Origin: Paracoccaceae bacterium
GTDB taxonomy: Bacteria > Pseudomonadota > Alphaproteobacteria > Rhodobacterales > Rhodobacteraceae
Assembly: GCA_020622085.1 (NCBI GenBank)
Contig: JAHRYM010000001.1
Location: forward strand, 991,117 to 1,055,116
Length of the DNA stretch: 64,000 nucleotides
Direction of reading: 5' to 3'
The position numbers and the translations under genes are program-made. Of this stretch, positions 11,286 to 20,361 are shown piece after piece (within the stretch, counting starts at the first letter, position 1; each line of letters begins with the position of its first letter). The notes beneath the pieces are model-generated. The model was not told the origin of the DNA and did not search any database. It saw only the letters and a program-made list of their open reading frames with translations.

Positions 11286-12194
11286 CTATATCCCGTCGCC
11301 GGGAACCGGGGAAGGTTGCACCGTCGCGGCAACATTGCGCGTCCGGGCAAGGGCATAAAGCCCGGTGAGGATGATCAGCGCGGCGCCTCCCAGAACCCAG
11401 AGGTCGGGACGTTCCTTCAGGAACAGGATCGCAAGCGCCAGAACAAAGACCATCCGTGTGTAACGATAGGGTGCGACCACGGCCGCCTCCCCGATGCGCA
11501 TTGCATGGGTGACGGCATAATAACCGGAAGCGCCCAGGACATAGGCCGCAGCAAGGATGATGCCGTCGGGCCTGTCGATCGGCTGGAATGACTGGTCTTG
11601 CATCCAAAGCAACCCGAACCCGGCCGGGATCATGCCCAGATAGGCCCAGCTTGTCAGTTGCAGCGTATGGATTTGCGCAGGGATCCGCCGCGTCACCAGA
11701 TCGCGCACGCTGAGTGCCACGACGCTTGCCACGACGACCAGCGCCGCGACCGAGAGTCCCGCCGCGCCGGGCCGCAGGATCATCAGCACGCCCACCATGC
11801 CCAGCCCGATCGCCGTCCAGCGGCGCCAGCCCACCCTCTCGCCCAGAAACAGTGCCGCCCCCATCGTCACCATCAGCGGTGCCGATTGCAGGATGGCGCC
11901 GACCGTTGCCAGCGGAACGAAGGCCAGCGCCGCGACATAGCCCATGCTGCCCAGGGCCTCGGTCAGGTTGCGCAGGGCAACCATGGGATGGAAAAAGGAC
12001 CGGTCGAGCAATGGCGCCCCCGCGTGCCAGGCCATCGCCCCCCACATCACGACGCCGACCATTCCGAAGATCGCTATGATCTGGCCGGCCGGCATCGCCT
12101 CGGCGGCCCATTTCAGGAACAGGTCTTCGACGGCAAACAGCGCCATGGAGCCGACCATCCAGAGGCTCGCCTGGAAATTGTTGGTTTCAAGCAT
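11286..12194 (-). CDS. EamA/DMT family permease
   Basis: Inner-membrane protein of 302 residues with ten predicted helices in two EamA repeats. The ATG at 12194 (MLETNNFQASLWMVGSMALFAVEDLFLKW) is chosen because AAGGAAAGG precedes it. The second half includes YAVTHAMRIGEAAVVAPYRYTRMVFVLALA, typical of S-adenosylmethionine/amino-acid/drug exporters of this family. The substrate is not inferable. Confidence 0.8.
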   Translation of the reverse strand: MLETNNFQASLWMVGSMALFAVEDLFLKWAAEAMPAGQIIAIFGMVGVVMWGAMAWHAGAPLLDRSFFHPMVALRNLTEALGSMGYVAALAFVPLATVGAILQSAPLMVTMGAALFLGERVGWRRWTAIGLGMVGVLMILRPGAAGLSVAALVVVASVVALSVRDLVTRRIPAQIHTLQLTSWAYLGMIPAGFGLLWMQDQSFQPIDRPDGIILAAAYVLGASGYYAVTHAMRIGEAAVVAPYRYTRMVFVLALAILFLKERPDLWVLGGAALIILTGLYALARTRNVAATVQPSPVPGDGI

Positions 12195-12433
12195 GTCTGG
12201 CGCCTTTCCTTGCAGATGCCTTATGCCGGGCGCGCGCCGCCACGGAAAGTCGAAACGGACAGCCGACCCCGCCATTTGCGACAAAGCGGGTCAGGGCGGT
12301 GCATCGGGCAGGTGGCGGGGCGGGGGAGAGCATGGAGAGTGTCGACGCTTGACATCGGCAAGTGCGCGGCCCTTGCTGCACCCCGGATCTGGGGCGCGCT
12401 CGGCGGGTGGCGCGCAAAAGAGCGGGGAAAGTC

Positions 12434-13399
12434 ATGCGTCGCAAGGATCGGCTGGACAGGTTCGGGATCACGGCGCTCACGGTCTTTGCCGCGCTGATGG
12501 CTTTCAACCAGATCGTCGTCAAGGTCGTGAACCAGGGCTTCCAGCCGATCTTCTTTGCCGGCCTGCGCTCGGCCATCGCCATGGTCTGCCTTGTGCTGTG
12601 GCTGAAGCTGCGCGGCAGGCCCGTGGTGCTTGACCGTGCCATCCTGGGGCCGGGCATCGCCATCGGCGCGGTCTTTGCGGCCGAGTTCCTGTTCCTTTTC
12701 CTGTCACTTGATCTTACGACCGTGACCCATACGGCGGTGATCCTTTATTCCATGCCGGTCTGGCTGGCGATCGGTGCGCATTTCCTGCTGCCCGGCGAGA
12801 GGATCACGCCTGCCCGGGGCCTCGGACTGGGGCTTGCCTTCGCAGGTGTGGCGGTGGCGATCCTCTATCCGGGCGCGGCGGGTGGAGGGGGCGGTGCCGG
12901 CGGCGGTGCTTTACCATCTGGTGGCCCCAGTCTGCCGGGGGATCTTCTTGCGCTGCTTGCGGCGATGTGCTGGGCGGGTATCGCGCTTCTGGCGCGGGGG
13001 TCGCGGCTGCGCAGCGTTCCGGCCGAAACGCAGCTCTTGTGGCAGCTTGCGGTCTCGGCCGTGATCCTGCTGGTGGTATCGCCGCTGTTCGGACCATTGA
13101 TCCGCGACCTGCAGCCGATCCATTATCTGGGGCTGATCTTCCAGGCGACCGTGATCGCGGCCGCAGGCTTCCTGACCTGGCTCTGGCTCTTGTCGGTCTA
13201 TCCGGCCGCGAGTGTCGCCAGCTTTTCCTTCCTCTCGCCGGTCTTCGGGGTGGCGTTCGGCTGGCTGCTGCTGGGCGAAGAGGTCGGCCCCGGCGTTCTG
13301 GTCGCCGCCGTTCTGGTCGCGGCCGGGATCGTGCTGATCAACCGGCCGCGCCCTGCGGGCAGCGGTGTCACTTCTCGGGAAGCAGGCCGCGCGGGCTGA
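12434..13399 (+). CDS. EamA/DMT family permease
   Basis: Second DMT-superfamily exporter, about 321 residues, divergent from the previous one. The ATG at 12434 (MRRKDRLDRFGITALTVFAALMAFNQIVVKVVNQG) follows GGGGAAAG; the upstream extension in the ORF track lacks membrane character. A glycine-rich loop (GAAGGGGGAGGGALPSGG) separates the two EamA halves, which is longer than usual. The 3' end overlaps livM on the other strand by 32 bases. Confidence 0.8.
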   Translation: MRRKDRLDRFGITALTVFAALMAFNQIVVKVVNQGFQPIFFAGLRSAIAMVCLVLWLKLRGRPVVLDRAILGPGIAIGAVFAAEFLFLFLSLDLTTVTHTAVILYSMPVWLAIGAHFLLPGERITPARGLGLGLAFAGVAVAILYPGAAGGGGGAGGGALPSGGPSLPGDLLALLAAMCWAGIALLARGSRLRSVPAETQLLWQLAVSAVILLVVSPLFGPLIRDLQPIHYLGLIFQATVIAAAGFLTWLWLLSVYPAASVASFSFLSPVFGVAFGWLLLGEEVGPGVLVAAVLVAAGIVLINRPRPAGSGVTSREAGRAG

Positions 13400-14669
13400 A
13401 GCGCAAGACCAGAAGCAGGATCACCCCCATCGTCATCAGTCGCATGTGCGCGGCCGAATCCAGCAGGTGCTGCTTGAACGCCGATCCGTCGGCCATGCCC
13501 GAGGTGGCAAAGGCAAGGATGTCGTGGCCCCAGGGTTCGACCTTGACCCAGAGATACCAGATCAGCAGGCTTCCCAGCACCGCGCCCCAGTTGTTGCCCG
13601 ACCCGCCGATGATCACCATCAGCCAGATCACGTAAGTGAAACGCAGCGGATTGTAGGTGCCGGGCGTGAACTGGCCGTCAAGCGTCACCATCATTGCCCC
13701 GGCCAGGCCGCAAAGCGCGCTGCCCAGGATGAACAGTTGCAGATGCCGGCGCGTGACGTCCTTGCCCATGGCTTCAGCCGCAGTCTCGTTGTCGCGGATG
13801 CCGCGCATCATCCGGCCCCATGGGGACTTCAGTGCCAGTTCCGCCAGCCAGACCAGCACCAGCAGCACGGCAAGGAACAGGCCGGCATAGCAGAGCTTCA
13901 CGAGGATCGACGAGGCGGTGACCGGATCAAGGCCCCAGCCCGTGGCACGGGCGACGAAAGCGGGGCTGGCCTGCAGGTCGACCTCATAGGGAACCGGGCG
14001 GGGCAGGCCGATGACGTTCTTCACGCCGCGCGCCAGCCAGTCCTCGTTCTTGAGGACCGCGACGATGATTTCGCCGATACCCAGCGTGGCGATCGCCAGA
14101 TAGTCCGAGCGCAGGCCAAGGGCGATCTTGCCGATCGCCCAGGCCGCTGCGGCGGCAAAGACTGCACCCACGGGCCAGGCCAGAAGCACCGGCAGGCCGA
14201 GGCCGCCGATATTCCCGGCGGTCGATGAGTTGATCTGCTCGATCGCGCCCGCGGCCGGGTCGAACAGCGCCCGATAGCCAAAGAAGCCCAGCACGAGAAA
14301 CAGGAGAATCAGCGCCACGCGCAGCCGGCCCCGCGTGCGGCCATAGGCATAGACGGCCACCGCCGTGGCCAGGATCGCCACTGCAAAGGCGGCGATCAGC
14401 CGTGGTCCGCCGGCGGCCCAGATCTCGGGCTGCGGCGGCGATGAAATCAGCACCGGCGCAAGGCCGCCCAGCGCGAAAAAGCCGACGACCCCGATGTTGA
14501 AGAGCCCGCCATAGCCCCATTGCAGGTTGACCCCCAGCGCCACGATGGCCGAGATCAGCCCGACGTTCAGGATGCCCAGTGCCGAGTTCCAGCTGACGGT
14601 CTGGCCCTCGATCACGAAGAGCAGCGCCACCGCGCCGAACAGAAGGATGCCGCGCAGGTTCCGGGTCAT
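13368..14669 (-). CDS. livM: Branched-chain amino-acid ABC permease LivM
   Basis: Inner-membrane permease subunit of a HAAT-family importer, 433 residues. It has the LivM/LivH motifs SALGILNVGLISAIVALGVNLQWGYGGLFNIG near the N-terminus, SDYLAIATLGIGEI, and the coupling-helix region IRDNETAAEAMGKDVTRRHLQLFILGSALCGLAGAMM. It is somewhat longer than typical LivM because of an inserted segment around residues 95-165. Its ATG overlaps the livH stop by four bases. Confidence 0.92.
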   Translation of the reverse strand: MTRNLRGILLFGAVALLFVIEGQTVSWNSALGILNVGLISAIVALGVNLQWGYGGLFNIGVVGFFALGGLAPVLISSPPQPEIWAAGGPRLIAAFAVAILATAVAVYAYGRTRGRLRVALILLFLVLGFFGYRALFDPAAGAIEQINSSTAGNIGGLGLPVLLAWPVGAVFAAAAAWAIGKIALGLRSDYLAIATLGIGEIIVAVLKNEDWLARGVKNVIGLPRPVPYEVDLQASPAFVARATGWGLDPVTASSILVKLCYAGLFLAVLLVLVWLAELALKSPWGRMMRGIRDNETAAEAMGKDVTRRHLQLFILGSALCGLAGAMMVTLDGQFTPGTYNPLRFTYVIWLMVIIGGSGNNWGAVLGSLLIWYLWVKVEPWGHDILAFATSGMADGSAFKQHLLDSAAHMRLMTMGVILLLVLRFSPRGLLPEK

Positions 14670-15676
14670 ATCGTCTTTCCCTTCAGGATGCCGGTCGGCT
14701 TGAACAGCAACACGATCACCAGGATCGAGAAGCTGACCGCAAGCTTGTAATCGGTCGACAAGAGCTGCACGAGCCCGTCCGGCGCCAGGCTGTCAGGCAG
14801 CAGATAGCCCAGAACCTTCTTGAAGGCGTAAGTCAGCGCGACCTCGGAATAGGCGATCAGGAACCCGCCCGCGATGGCGCCCAGCGGGTTGCCGATACCG
14901 CCGACGATGGCGGCGGCAAAGATCGGCAGCAGAAGCTGGTAGTAGTTGAAAACCTTGAAGGATTTATCCAGCCCGTAAAGCACGCCGGCGAGAGTGGCCA
15001 GCGTTCCGGCGATGATCCAGGTGATGGCGACGACGCGTTCCGGGTTGATGCCCGACAAGAGCGCGAGGTCTTCGTTGTCGGAGAAGGCGCGCATCGACTT
15101 GCCGGCGCGGGTGCGGTTCAGGAACCAGAACAGGGCGGTCACAGCGATCACCGCGATCACGATGGTCAGGGCCTGCGTCATTCGGATCGACAGGCCTTCG
15201 GCCAGCCCGGTCGCATCGCGGAAGGCCTTGGCGTCAACCAGGAAGCGTTCGCCATCGGTAAAGCTGATCTCTCCGACGCCGATCACGAAACGGGTCAGGC
15301 CGTTCATCACGAACATCACCCCCATCGAGACGATGACAAGGATCACGGGATTGGCGCGCTGCCTGCGGTAGAAGCGGTAAACCACCCGGTCCGTCGCCAG
15401 AAGCAGCAGCGCAGTGGCCAGCACCCCGACCGGAAGCGCCAGAAGCGCCGTGGGCAGCGGCCCCAGGCCGATGCCGCCCGATTGCAGCCACCAGGTGAAC
15501 AGGATGGTGATGGCGGTGCCGAAGGCCATCGTGTCGCCATGCGCGAAGTTCGAAAACCTCAGGATGCCATAGATCAGCGTCACCCCCAGCGCCCCCAGCG
15601 CCAGCTGCGCGCCATAGGCGGTGGCCGGCACGAGAACGAAGTTCAGGAGTGTGACCAGCGCGTTCAGGAAATCCAT
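14666..15676 (-). CDS. livH: Branched-chain amino-acid ABC permease LivH
   Basis: Partner permease of LivM, 336 residues from the ATG at 15676 (MDFLNALVTLLNFVLVPATAYGAQLALGALGVTLIYGILRFSNFAHGD). FSNFAHGD is the LivH hallmark, and RAFSDNEDLALLSGINPERVVAITWIIAGTLATLAGVLYG is the EAA-type coupling loop. GGGGGGC just upstream serves as a weak ribosome binding site. It is separated from livF by two small exported-protein genes. Confidence 0.93.
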   Translation of the reverse strand: MDFLNALVTLLNFVLVPATAYGAQLALGALGVTLIYGILRFSNFAHGDTMAFGTAITILFTWWLQSGGIGLGPLPTALLALPVGVLATALLLLATDRVVYRFYRRQRANPVILVIVSMGVMFVMNGLTRFVIGVGEISFTDGERFLVDAKAFRDATGLAEGLSIRMTQALTIVIAVIAVTALFWFLNRTRAGKSMRAFSDNEDLALLSGINPERVVAITWIIAGTLATLAGVLYGLDKSFKVFNYYQLLLPIFAAAIVGGIGNPLGAIAGGFLIAYSEVALTYAFKKVLGYLLPDSLAPDGLVQLLSTDYKLAVSFSILVIVLLFKPTGILKGKTI

Positions 15677-15725
15677 ACAGCCCCCCGGGCAGCAAATCGT
15701 TTGCAGGCGCATCTTGCCATCCGGG

Positions 15726-16097
15726 TCACCGGACCACCGCGCAGGTGCCCTGATAGGTGATGTCCGATCCTGCGCCGATGCCCTGTCGCAGGTAGGTGAA
15801 AGTTCCCGCCGTCATGTCGGCGGCAAGGATTTCCCGCGTGCCCTGCACATTGCGCCCATCAAACCGCCAGCCATCAGCGGTTTGCGACCGGCGTGCCCGG
15901 ACCGGGCCCGCGTCCGACATCAGGACTGGCGCCACGCTGTCGGCCTGTTCGACCAGCACCGAAAGGCGCATCCCGGCTTCGGCCTTGTGGCAGGATCGGC
16001 CCTCGCAGATCGTCAGCACCGGGCAGGCGATGTCATAGGCCTGGGCCTGGAGCGGCAGTGCCACCGCCAGGGCCGCGACGACGGCGCGTGAGGTCAT
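15726..16097 (-). CDS. Small exported protein inside the liv operon (b)
   Basis: Not recognised. 123 residues from the ATG at 16097 (MTSRAVVAALAVALPLQAQAYDIACPV). A signal peptide ends near QAQA, and the mature part has four cysteines (ACPV, TICEG, RSCHK and a final GTCAVVR), suggesting disulfides in the periplasm. Its start overlaps the stop of the neighbouring small gene by four bases. The end ITYQGTCAVVR and preceding GTFTYLR resemble AFAYTS...LRGTCEEGS of that neighbour, so the two may be paralogues. Position in the transporter operon suggests co-expression, not a proven transport role. Confidence 0.75.
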   Translation of the reverse strand: MTSRAVVAALAVALPLQAQAYDIACPVLTICEGRSCHKAEAGMRLSVLVEQADSVAPVLMSDAGPVRARRSQTADGWRFDGRNVQGTREILAADMTAGTFTYLRQGIGAGSDITYQGTCAVVR

Positions 16098-16441
16098 GAA
16101 CCTTCCTCGCAGGTGCCGCGCAACGTGGGTCCGCCCTTCACGACCGAGGTGTAGGCAAAGGCGTGGTTGCCGGTGTCGAAATACAGCACCTCGCGGCGGG
16201 CGTCGAAGATCACGGTCGAGCCGCGGACGAATTTGGTAACCGGCATCGGCCCCGACATGCCCTGAAGCATCGGTGCGTCGCCCCATGGATCCTCGATCCG
16301 GGCGGCGACCTCGTCCTTGCCCTTGATGCTGCAGACAAGCGATGTCGGCGCGGCCAGGGCGGATCCCGACAGGGCCAGCCCCGAAAGAACAGCGATGAAG
16401 GGGACGGCGGCGGTTCGGCACGGTAGCATCGGCAGTCGCAT
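16094..16441 (-). CDS. Small exported protein inside the liv operon (a)
   Basis: Not recognised. About 115 residues from the ATG at 16441 (MRLPMLPCRTAAVPFIAVLSGLALSGSALAAPTSLVCSIKGKDE), with a TTG two codons upstream as alternative. A signal peptide with an ALA-A cleavage site is clear. The mature protein is about 85 residues with two cysteines (SLVCSIKG and LRGTCEEG) and a beta-rich pattern (STVIFDARREVLYFDTGNHAFAYTSVV). It starts within a few bases of the livF stop and overlaps the next small gene. Confidence 0.75.
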   Translation of the reverse strand: MRLPMLPCRTAAVPFIAVLSGLALSGSALAAPTSLVCSIKGKDEVAARIEDPWGDAPMLQGMSGPMPVTKFVRGSTVIFDARREVLYFDTGNHAFAYTSVVKGGPTLRGTCEEGS

Positions 16442-16443
16442 GG

Positions 16444-17154
16444 TCAACCCCCCAGAAAAGTGCGCCGCACCTCCGGGTCGGCCATCAGCGCGGCCCCGGT
16501 ATCGGTGTAGCGGTTTGCGCCCTGCACCAGAACATAGCCCCTGTCGGCGATCTCCAGCGCCTGGCGCGCGTTCTGTTCCACCATCAGGATCGAGATGCCG
16601 GTGCGCGCCACTTCGATGATACGGTCGAAAAGCTCGTCCATGACGATGGGCGAGACTCCGGCGGTCGGTTCGTCCAGCATCAGGACCGATGGCTGGGTCA
16701 TCAGCGCCCGGCCCACGGCGACCTGCTGACGCTGGCCACCCGACAATTCGCCTGCATTCTGCCGGCGCTTTTCCTTCAGGATCGGGAACAGCGCATAGAC
16801 CTGTTCCATCGTGTCGCGGAAATCGTCGCGGCGCAGGAAAGCGCCCATTTCCAGGTTTTCCTCGACACTCATCGTCGGGAAGACGTTGTTCGTCTGCGGC
16901 ACGAAGGCCATGCCCCTGGCCACGCGGTCCTGGGGGGAAAGATGCGTGATGTCCTCGCCCGCAAGACGGACCGATCCGCCGCGCAGCCGCAGCATTCCGA
17001 AGACCGCCTTCATCGCGGTGGACTTGCCGGCACCATTCGGGCCGACGATCACGGCGATCTGGCCCTTGTCCACCGACAGGGTGCAGCCATGCAGGATGTC
17101 GGCCGCGCCATAGCCGCCGGTCATGTTTTCACCGATCAGGAAGGGCTCGCTCAT
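16444..17154 (-). CDS. livF: Branched-chain amino-acid ABC ATPase LivF
   Basis: Cytosolic ATPase of 236 residues starting MSEPFLIGENMTGGYGAADILHG at 17154. Walker A is GPNGAGKST, the ABC signature is LSGGQRQQVAVGRAL, and Walker B is VLMLDEPTAGVSP. The start overlaps the livG stop by four bases. The long N-terminal extension in the ORF track lies within livG and is not real. Confidence 0.94.
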   Translation of the reverse strand: MSEPFLIGENMTGGYGAADILHGCTLSVDKGQIAVIVGPNGAGKSTAMKAVFGMLRLRGGSVRLAGEDITHLSPQDRVARGMAFVPQTNNVFPTMSVEENLEMGAFLRRDDFRDTMEQVYALFPILKEKRRQNAGELSGGQRQQVAVGRALMTQPSVLMLDEPTAGVSPIVMDELFDRIIEVARTGISILMVEQNARQALEIADRGYVLVQGANRYTDTGAALMADPEVRRTFLGG

Positions 17155-18005
17155 GCCCGCGCCTCCGGTTGTGCCGGATTGCCGGCGCTTGGCAGGCCCG
17201 GTGCTGCGGCATGGGCCGCGTTTTCGGCCCTGACCTTGTTCTTCAGGCCGCGGCCCAGATAGGCCTCGATCACGGCCTCGTTTTCCATGATGTGGGCGGC
17301 CGATCCCCGGGCCAGCACCTTGCCTTCGGCCATGACGATCACCGGATCGCAAAGCCGGCCGATGAAATCCATGTCATGTTCGATCACGCAGAAGGTGTAG
17401 CCGCGTTCCTTGTTCAACCGGACAATGGCATCGCCGATGGTGTTCAGAAGCGTGCGGTTCACGCCGGCGCCCACTTCGTCCAGAAAGACGATCTTGGCCT
17501 CGACCATCATGGTCCGGCCCAGTTCCAGCAGCTTCTTCTGCCCGCCCGACAGGTTCCCGGCCTTTTCATCGGCCAGATGCGAGATGGTCAGGAAATCCAG
17601 CACATCATCGGCCTTGGCGCGCAGGGCCGCTTCCTCGCCCCGGATGCGGGCGCGGCCGAACCACGCGTTCCAGAGCGTTTCGCCCGATTGCGCGGCCGGC
17701 ACCATCATCAGGTTTTCCCGCACGGTCATGGATGAAAATTCATGCGCGATCTGGAAGGTGCGCAGCAGGCCCTTGTGGAACAATTCGTGCGGGGCAAGGC
17801 CGGTAATGTCCTCCCCGTCCATCACGATACGGCCAGATGTGGGCGCATAAACCCCGGCGATGACGTTGAAAAGCGTGGACTTTCCCGCGCCGTTCGGCCC
17901 GATCAGCCCGGTGATCGAACCCTTGGCGATTTCCAGCGATGCGCCGTCGACGGCACGAAAGCCACCGAAATGCTTGTGCAGATCCTCGACGACGATCATC
18001 GTCAC
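17151..18005 (-). CDS. livG: Branched-chain amino-acid ABC ATPase LivG
   Basis: Second ATPase of the importer, about 284 residues. Start is either GTG at 18005 or the in-frame ATG at 17999 (MIVVEDLHKHFGGFRAVDGASLEI). Walker A GPNGAGKSTLFNVIAG, signature LSGGQKKLLELGRTMM, Walker B AKIVFLDEVGAGVNRTL, and the LivG-type FCVIEHDMDFI H-loop are present. The C-terminus carries an extra tail (RGLKNKVRAENAAHAAAPGLPSAG...) beyond the usual LivG end. Confidence 0.94.
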   Translation of the reverse strand: MTMIVVEDLHKHFGGFRAVDGASLEIAKGSITGLIGPNGAGKSTLFNVIAGVYAPTSGRIVMDGEDITGLAPHELFHKGLLRTFQIAHEFSSMTVRENLMMVPAAQSGETLWNAWFGRARIRGEEAALRAKADDVLDFLTISHLADEKAGNLSGGQKKLLELGRTMMVEAKIVFLDEVGAGVNRTLLNTIGDAIVRLNKERGYTFCVIEHDMDFIGRLCDPVIVMAEGKVLARGSAAHIMENEAVIEAYLGRGLKNKVRAENAAHAAAPGLPSAGNPAQPEARA

Positions 18006-18058
18006 GGCCCCGTTCCCCCATGTGCTTCGCTTTGCGCGAATGCGTCTTGTCCTTGACA

Positions 18059-18084
18059 GGCGGCCCGGATCGCTCCGGGCCGCC
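18059..18084 (-). terminator. Hairpin between the binding-protein gene and livG
   Basis: A perfect 11-bp stem (GGCGGCCCGGA / TCCGGGCCGCC) with loop TCGC lies between the substrate-binding gene and livG. No T-run follows on the minus strand, so it may be an attenuator or mRNA-stabilising hairpin that lets the binding protein be made in excess, rather than a full terminator. Confidence 0.5.
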
Positions 18085-18102
18085 CTGCGTTACCGGAAAA
18101 CC

Positions 18103-19290
18103 TCAGCGGTAGCCAGTCGTTTCGATCTTGCCGTTCTTGAAGTCGTATTCGCGGTAGCTGCCCGCGGCTTCGCCCGGCCCGACCAGCTCGACGGCGGAAC
18201 CGCCGACATAGTCGATGTCCTTGCCTTCCTTCAGCAGGTCAAGCGCCTTGCCCAGTTCGCCCGGATAGATCTTTTCGCCCGGTTCGTTGGCCACTTCCAT
18301 GATCTTGCCGACGAAATCAGCCGACTTGCTCGAACCCGCCGCCTGCATTGCCAGCATGATCAGCGCCGCTGCGTCATAGCTTTCGGGCGAATAGGACGAG
18401 GTGCCGTCAAAGCCGGCGGCCTTGGCCATCTCCTGGTAGGTCGCGCCGCCGGGGCTGTCCGAACCCGGGACAGTGCCGAACGAGCCGTCAAGCGAGGTGC
18501 CGAACTTCTCTTCCAGAACGTTGCCATACATGCCGTCCGGCAGCACGAACTTCGAGAAGGCGCCGCTGTCCAGCGACGCGCGGATCATGCCGGCGCCGCC
18601 CTGATCGACGTAACCCGCAACCACCAGCGCCTCGCCGCCGGCCGAGGCCAGCGAACCGACTTCGGCGGAGTAGTCGGCCTTGCCGTCCTCATGCGCCGAC
18701 ACGGCCGTGACCTTGCCGCCCGCGGCCTCGTAAGCCGTCTTGAAGCTGTCCGACAGGCCCTTGCCATAGTCGTTGTTGGTGTAGGTGACGGCGACTTCCT
18801 TGATGCCGCGATCCATCAGGATCTGGGCCAGGACTTCGGACTGGCGCGCATCCGAGGGCGCGGTGCGGAAGAACAGGCCCTTGTCCTCGACGGTCGAAAG
18901 ACCGGGCGAGGTGGAGGACGGCGAGATCATCACCAGCCCGTTGGGGATGGCGACGTTCGTCAGGATCGCGCCGGTTACCCCCGAGCAGTCGGCGCCGATG
19001 ATGGCGGCGACCTTGTCCGAGGTCACAAGGCGCTCGGCGGCCGCAGTGGCTGCGGCTGCGTCGATGCAGGTCGAATCGCCGCGCACGCTCGACACCTTGG
19101 TGCCATCCAGAAGCTTGCCCGAGTCGGTCACTTCCTTCATGGCCAGCTCTGCGCCCGAGGCCATGCTCGGGGTGATGGATTCAAGCGGTCCGGTGAAGCC
19201 GAAGATGATGCCAAGCTTGACATCCTCGGCCGCCACGGCGGCGCCCGCAGTCAGAGCGCAGGCCGCAGTGGCCAGCAACAGTTTCTTCAT
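18103..19290 (-). CDS. Branched-chain amino-acid ABC substrate-binding protein
   Basis: Periplasmic LivJ/LivK-type binding protein of 395 residues. The ATG at 19290 gives MKKLLLATAACALTAGAAVAAEDVKLGIIFGFTGPLESITPSMASGAELA, a clear signal peptide followed by the Peripla_BP_6 start. GGAG eight bases upstream supports this start. The segment VIGADCSGVTGAILTNVAIPNGLVMISPSSTSPGLS is the ligand pocket region typical of the family. It is the first gene of the operon, upstream of livGF, the two small genes and livHM. Confidence 0.92.
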   Translation of the reverse strand: MKKLLLATAACALTAGAAVAAEDVKLGIIFGFTGPLESITPSMASGAELAMKEVTDSGKLLDGTKVSSVRGDSTCIDAAAATAAAERLVTSDKVAAIIGADCSGVTGAILTNVAIPNGLVMISPSSTSPGLSTVEDKGLFFRTAPSDARQSEVLAQILMDRGIKEVAVTYTNNDYGKGLSDSFKTAYEAAGGKVTAVSAHEDGKADYSAEVGSLASAGGEALVVAGYVDQGGAGMIRASLDSGAFSKFVLPDGMYGNVLEEKFGTSLDGSFGTVPGSDSPGGATYQEMAKAAGFDGTSSYSPESYDAAALIMLAMQAAGSSKSADFVGKIMEVANEPGEKIYPGELGKALDLLKEGKDIDYVGGSAVELVGPGEAAGSYREYDFKNGKIETTGYR

Positions 19291-19629
19291 AAAGGATACT
19301 CCCACGTCGTTTGTTTGCCGGACTCGTTACCAGAGGTCCTGCGCGAGACTAGATCGCCGCCGATGAAAAGAAAAGCGCCCAAGGTCCGGCGCGCGGCGTC
19401 ACTTTTTGCGCCATGCGGGGGTGGGAAGGCCGGTGGCCCGTCCGATGCGCCCGCCTCGGGCAGGGTTTGCGCCTTTGGACCGTTGGAACCGCAAGTGTCG
19501 TTCGCGCGTTGAAGGCGGGGCCGGCTGGCAAGCGGTGCCGGGAATGGCGGCTGCGGCGGCTGCGGCGGATGCGCAGGCAGGCGCGTCGTGCAGGGCAACA
19601 GAGGCCGGCAAGGCAGATCAGGAGGGATG
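19291..19629 (+). other. Intergenic region between divergent liv and SDR genes
   Basis: About 340 bases without a convincing gene. The short ORFs on both strands are GC-rich and lack family resemblance. It must contain the liv promoter; I see no clear operator. GGAGGG at 19621-19626 is the ribosome binding site of the next gene. Confidence 0.6.
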
Positions 19630-20343
19630 ATGAACAAGGGAATCCTGTCTGGCAGGCATGTGGCCGTCACTGGCGGAACCGGTGCGCTGGGGCAGGCCGT
19701 GGTGGCCCGCCTGATCGGGGAAGGCGCGATCTGCCATGTGCCGATCCACCGCGCAAAGGGGCGGTCAGACGAACAGGGCGGGGCCGCGCAGGACCGGCTG
19801 CGGATCACCCCGGGCGTCGACCTGACGGACGAAGCGGCTGTCGCCGCGTTCTATGGCACGATTCCCTCGCTCTGGGCTTCGGTGCATCTGGCGGGCGGCT
19901 TTGCCATGGCGCCGCTGCCTGATACCGGGCGGGCCGAGTTCCTGCGCATGATCGAGATGAACGCGCTGACCGCCTTCCTGTGCTGTCGCGCCGCCGCCGG
20001 GGCCATGCGCCAGACGGGGCAGGGCGGGCGTATTGTCAATGTTGCGGCCCGCCCGGCGATCGAGCCGCGCAAGGGCGCGCATATGGTGGCCTATGCCACC
20101 AGCAAGGTCGCGGTCGCCGCGATGACGCAGGCCCTGTCCGAAGAACTGAAGACCGAGCGGATCCTTGTCAATGCGATTGCCCCCTCGACCATCGATACCG
20201 CCGCCAACCGAAGCGCCATGCCCAGGGCCGATCCGGCGAAATGGCTTGCCCCGGAAGCCGCCGCCGAAACGATCCTGCACCTTGTCTCGCCCGAGAACCG
20301 CGAACTCAGCGGCGCGGTGCTGCCGCTTTTCGCCCGTGCCTGA
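19630..20343 (+). CDS. SDR family oxidoreductase
   Basis: Short-chain dehydrogenase of about 237 residues. Cofactor loop VTGGTGALGQAVV is present. The usual YxxxK is seen in MVAYATSKVAVAAMTQAL, preceded by RIVNVAARPA. Tandem ATGs at 19627 and 19630 follow GGAGGG; the second has better spacing. The region after the first helix (HRAKGRSDEQGGAAQDRLRITPGVDLTDEA) is shorter than usual. Substrate unknown; convergent with the patatin gene. Confidence 0.8.
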   Translation: MNKGILSGRHVAVTGGTGALGQAVVARLIGEGAICHVPIHRAKGRSDEQGGAAQDRLRITPGVDLTDEAAVAAFYGTIPSLWASVHLAGGFAMAPLPDTGRAEFLRMIEMNALTAFLCCRAAAGAMRQTGQGGRIVNVAARPAIEPRKGAHMVAYATSKVAVAAMTQALSEELKTERILVNAIAPSTIDTAANRSAMPRADPAKWLAPEAAAETILHLVSPENRELSGAVLPLFARA

Positions 20344-20361
20344 TACCGCCCCTTCGCCCGC

